From positions 83,376 through 147,375 of the forward strand of contig JADJIV010000009.1 of the NCBI GenBank assembly GCA_016706845.1: DNA of 64,000 nucleotides, given 5' to 3'. The notes beneath the pieces are model-generated. The model was not told the origin of the DNA. It saw only the letters and a program-made list of their open reading frames with translations, and made no database searches. This document shows, one piece after another, positions 63,661 through 64,000 of this stretch; position 1 is the stretch's first letter, and each line of letters starts with the position of its first letter. The translations under genes and the position numbers were made by a program. Source of the DNA: PNOJ01 sp016706845. GTDB lineage: Bacteria; Krumholzibacteriota; Krumholzibacteriia; LZORAL124-64-63.

Positions 63661-64000
63661 CTAGTCTTTCCGCACCAAGACCACGTTCGCGAACGGCGAT
63701 GCGGATCCCGACTTGTCCAGGTTATGGATCGTCCACGCCCACGTATCAGTCGTCCGATCGTACGCGAACGTGGTGCGGATTCCGCTCCCGTCCGCGAATG
63801 AATAGATGAAGGGGATCCGATCACCGTCCGGCTTCGCGTGGCCGACGCCCTCGCTGGAAAAGTCGGTTGCCGCTGTGTTGTCGAGCCACATCAAGGCATA
63901 CTCGCTCAACTTCGGATCCCAGACGATGTAGATCCAGGCCTCGTATCCGATACCGCCGCTGGCGTCCTTGTCGCGCGAAACCTCGTGGATGCGGATGTAC
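63661..64000 (-). CDS. Partial gene running off the window, unknown function
   Basis: The C-terminal 112 residues of a larger protein; the frame is open to the window edge and the start lies outside. The visible text is YIRIHEVSRDKDASGG, YEAWIYIVWDPKLSEY, IPFIYSFADGSGIRTTFAYD and TDTWAWTIHNLDKSG, ending VVLVRKD. The repeated tyrosine/tryptophan strands suggest a lipocalin-like or DUF1579-type beta fold, as in proteins measuring small ligands. This is only a pattern match. Confidence 0.5.
   Translation of the reverse strand, partial: YIRIHEVSRDKDASGGIGYEAWIYIVWDPKLSEYALMWLDNTAATDFSSEGVGHAKPDGDRIPFIYSFADGSGIRTTFAYDRTTDTWAWTIHNLDKSGSASPFANVVLVRKD

Overview
This is a GC-rich (about 70% by eye) bacterial window with tightly packed genes, outer-membrane barrel proteins, many lipoproteins and secreted proteins. 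Five secreted proteins end in a FlgD-type Ig-like domain (consensus NPFNP, then YDLxGRxV, then SGxYFxR, and a final KxxLLK or similar). That C-terminal domain is typical of type IX-like secretion in the FCB superphylum and related uncultured high-GC phyla such as Eisenbacteria and Krumholzibacteriota. The phylum is an inference; there is no rRNA gene or other strong marker here. I see no tRNA, rRNA or CRISPR array.

Region 1 (0-11 kb, minus strand) holds secreted and surface genes: a duplicated CNPC-motif protein, a DinB/pRiA4b pair, a class III aminotransferase, two beta-barrel proteins with a DUF3788 gene, and a 1507-residue secreted metallopeptidase-like protein with a small coiled-coil partner. 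Region 2 (11-19 kb) starts with an ECF sigma factor translationally coupled to a Ser/Thr kinase-TPR receptor. It continues with a broken S41 peptidase that contains a decayed copy of the first half of recQ, a DUF1801 gene, and recQ itself. Region 3 (19-28 kb) has a secreted tandem-repeat protein, a three-gene HipBST toxin-antitoxin system, an EF-hand protein, an atypical response regulator, an M23 peptidase and a Fic protein under a palindromic operator.

Region 4 (28-43 kb) holds gamma-glutamyltransferase next to a membrane spermidine-synthase-like protein, a nucleotidyltransferase toxin-antitoxin-like pair, an ADP-ribosylglycohydrolase, an FG-GAP repeat protein, a stand-alone type III polyketide synthase and a GH53 galactanase. 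Region 5 (43-64 kb) consists only of minus-strand genes, mostly small and functionally unrelated (VOC, methyltransferase, NTF2, nitrilase, lipoproteins, small membrane proteins). Several are broken or truncated. The region contains one well-formed integron attC-like site, a half site next to a decayed IS21-family element with intact ends and a 5-bp target duplication, and one more palindrome. It looks like a sedentary integron-type cassette array, although no integrase lies in the window.

Two observations stand out. First, three secreted proteins without the FlgD-type tail share a short C-terminal motif (E-A-x-[ST]-W-G-x-V-K-x-[IL]-[YF]), possibly a second sorting tag. Second, single-base frameshifts cluster at 13-17 kb and 44-63 kb. 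Many look like assembly errors in otherwise conserved genes, so broken genes there should be read with care.
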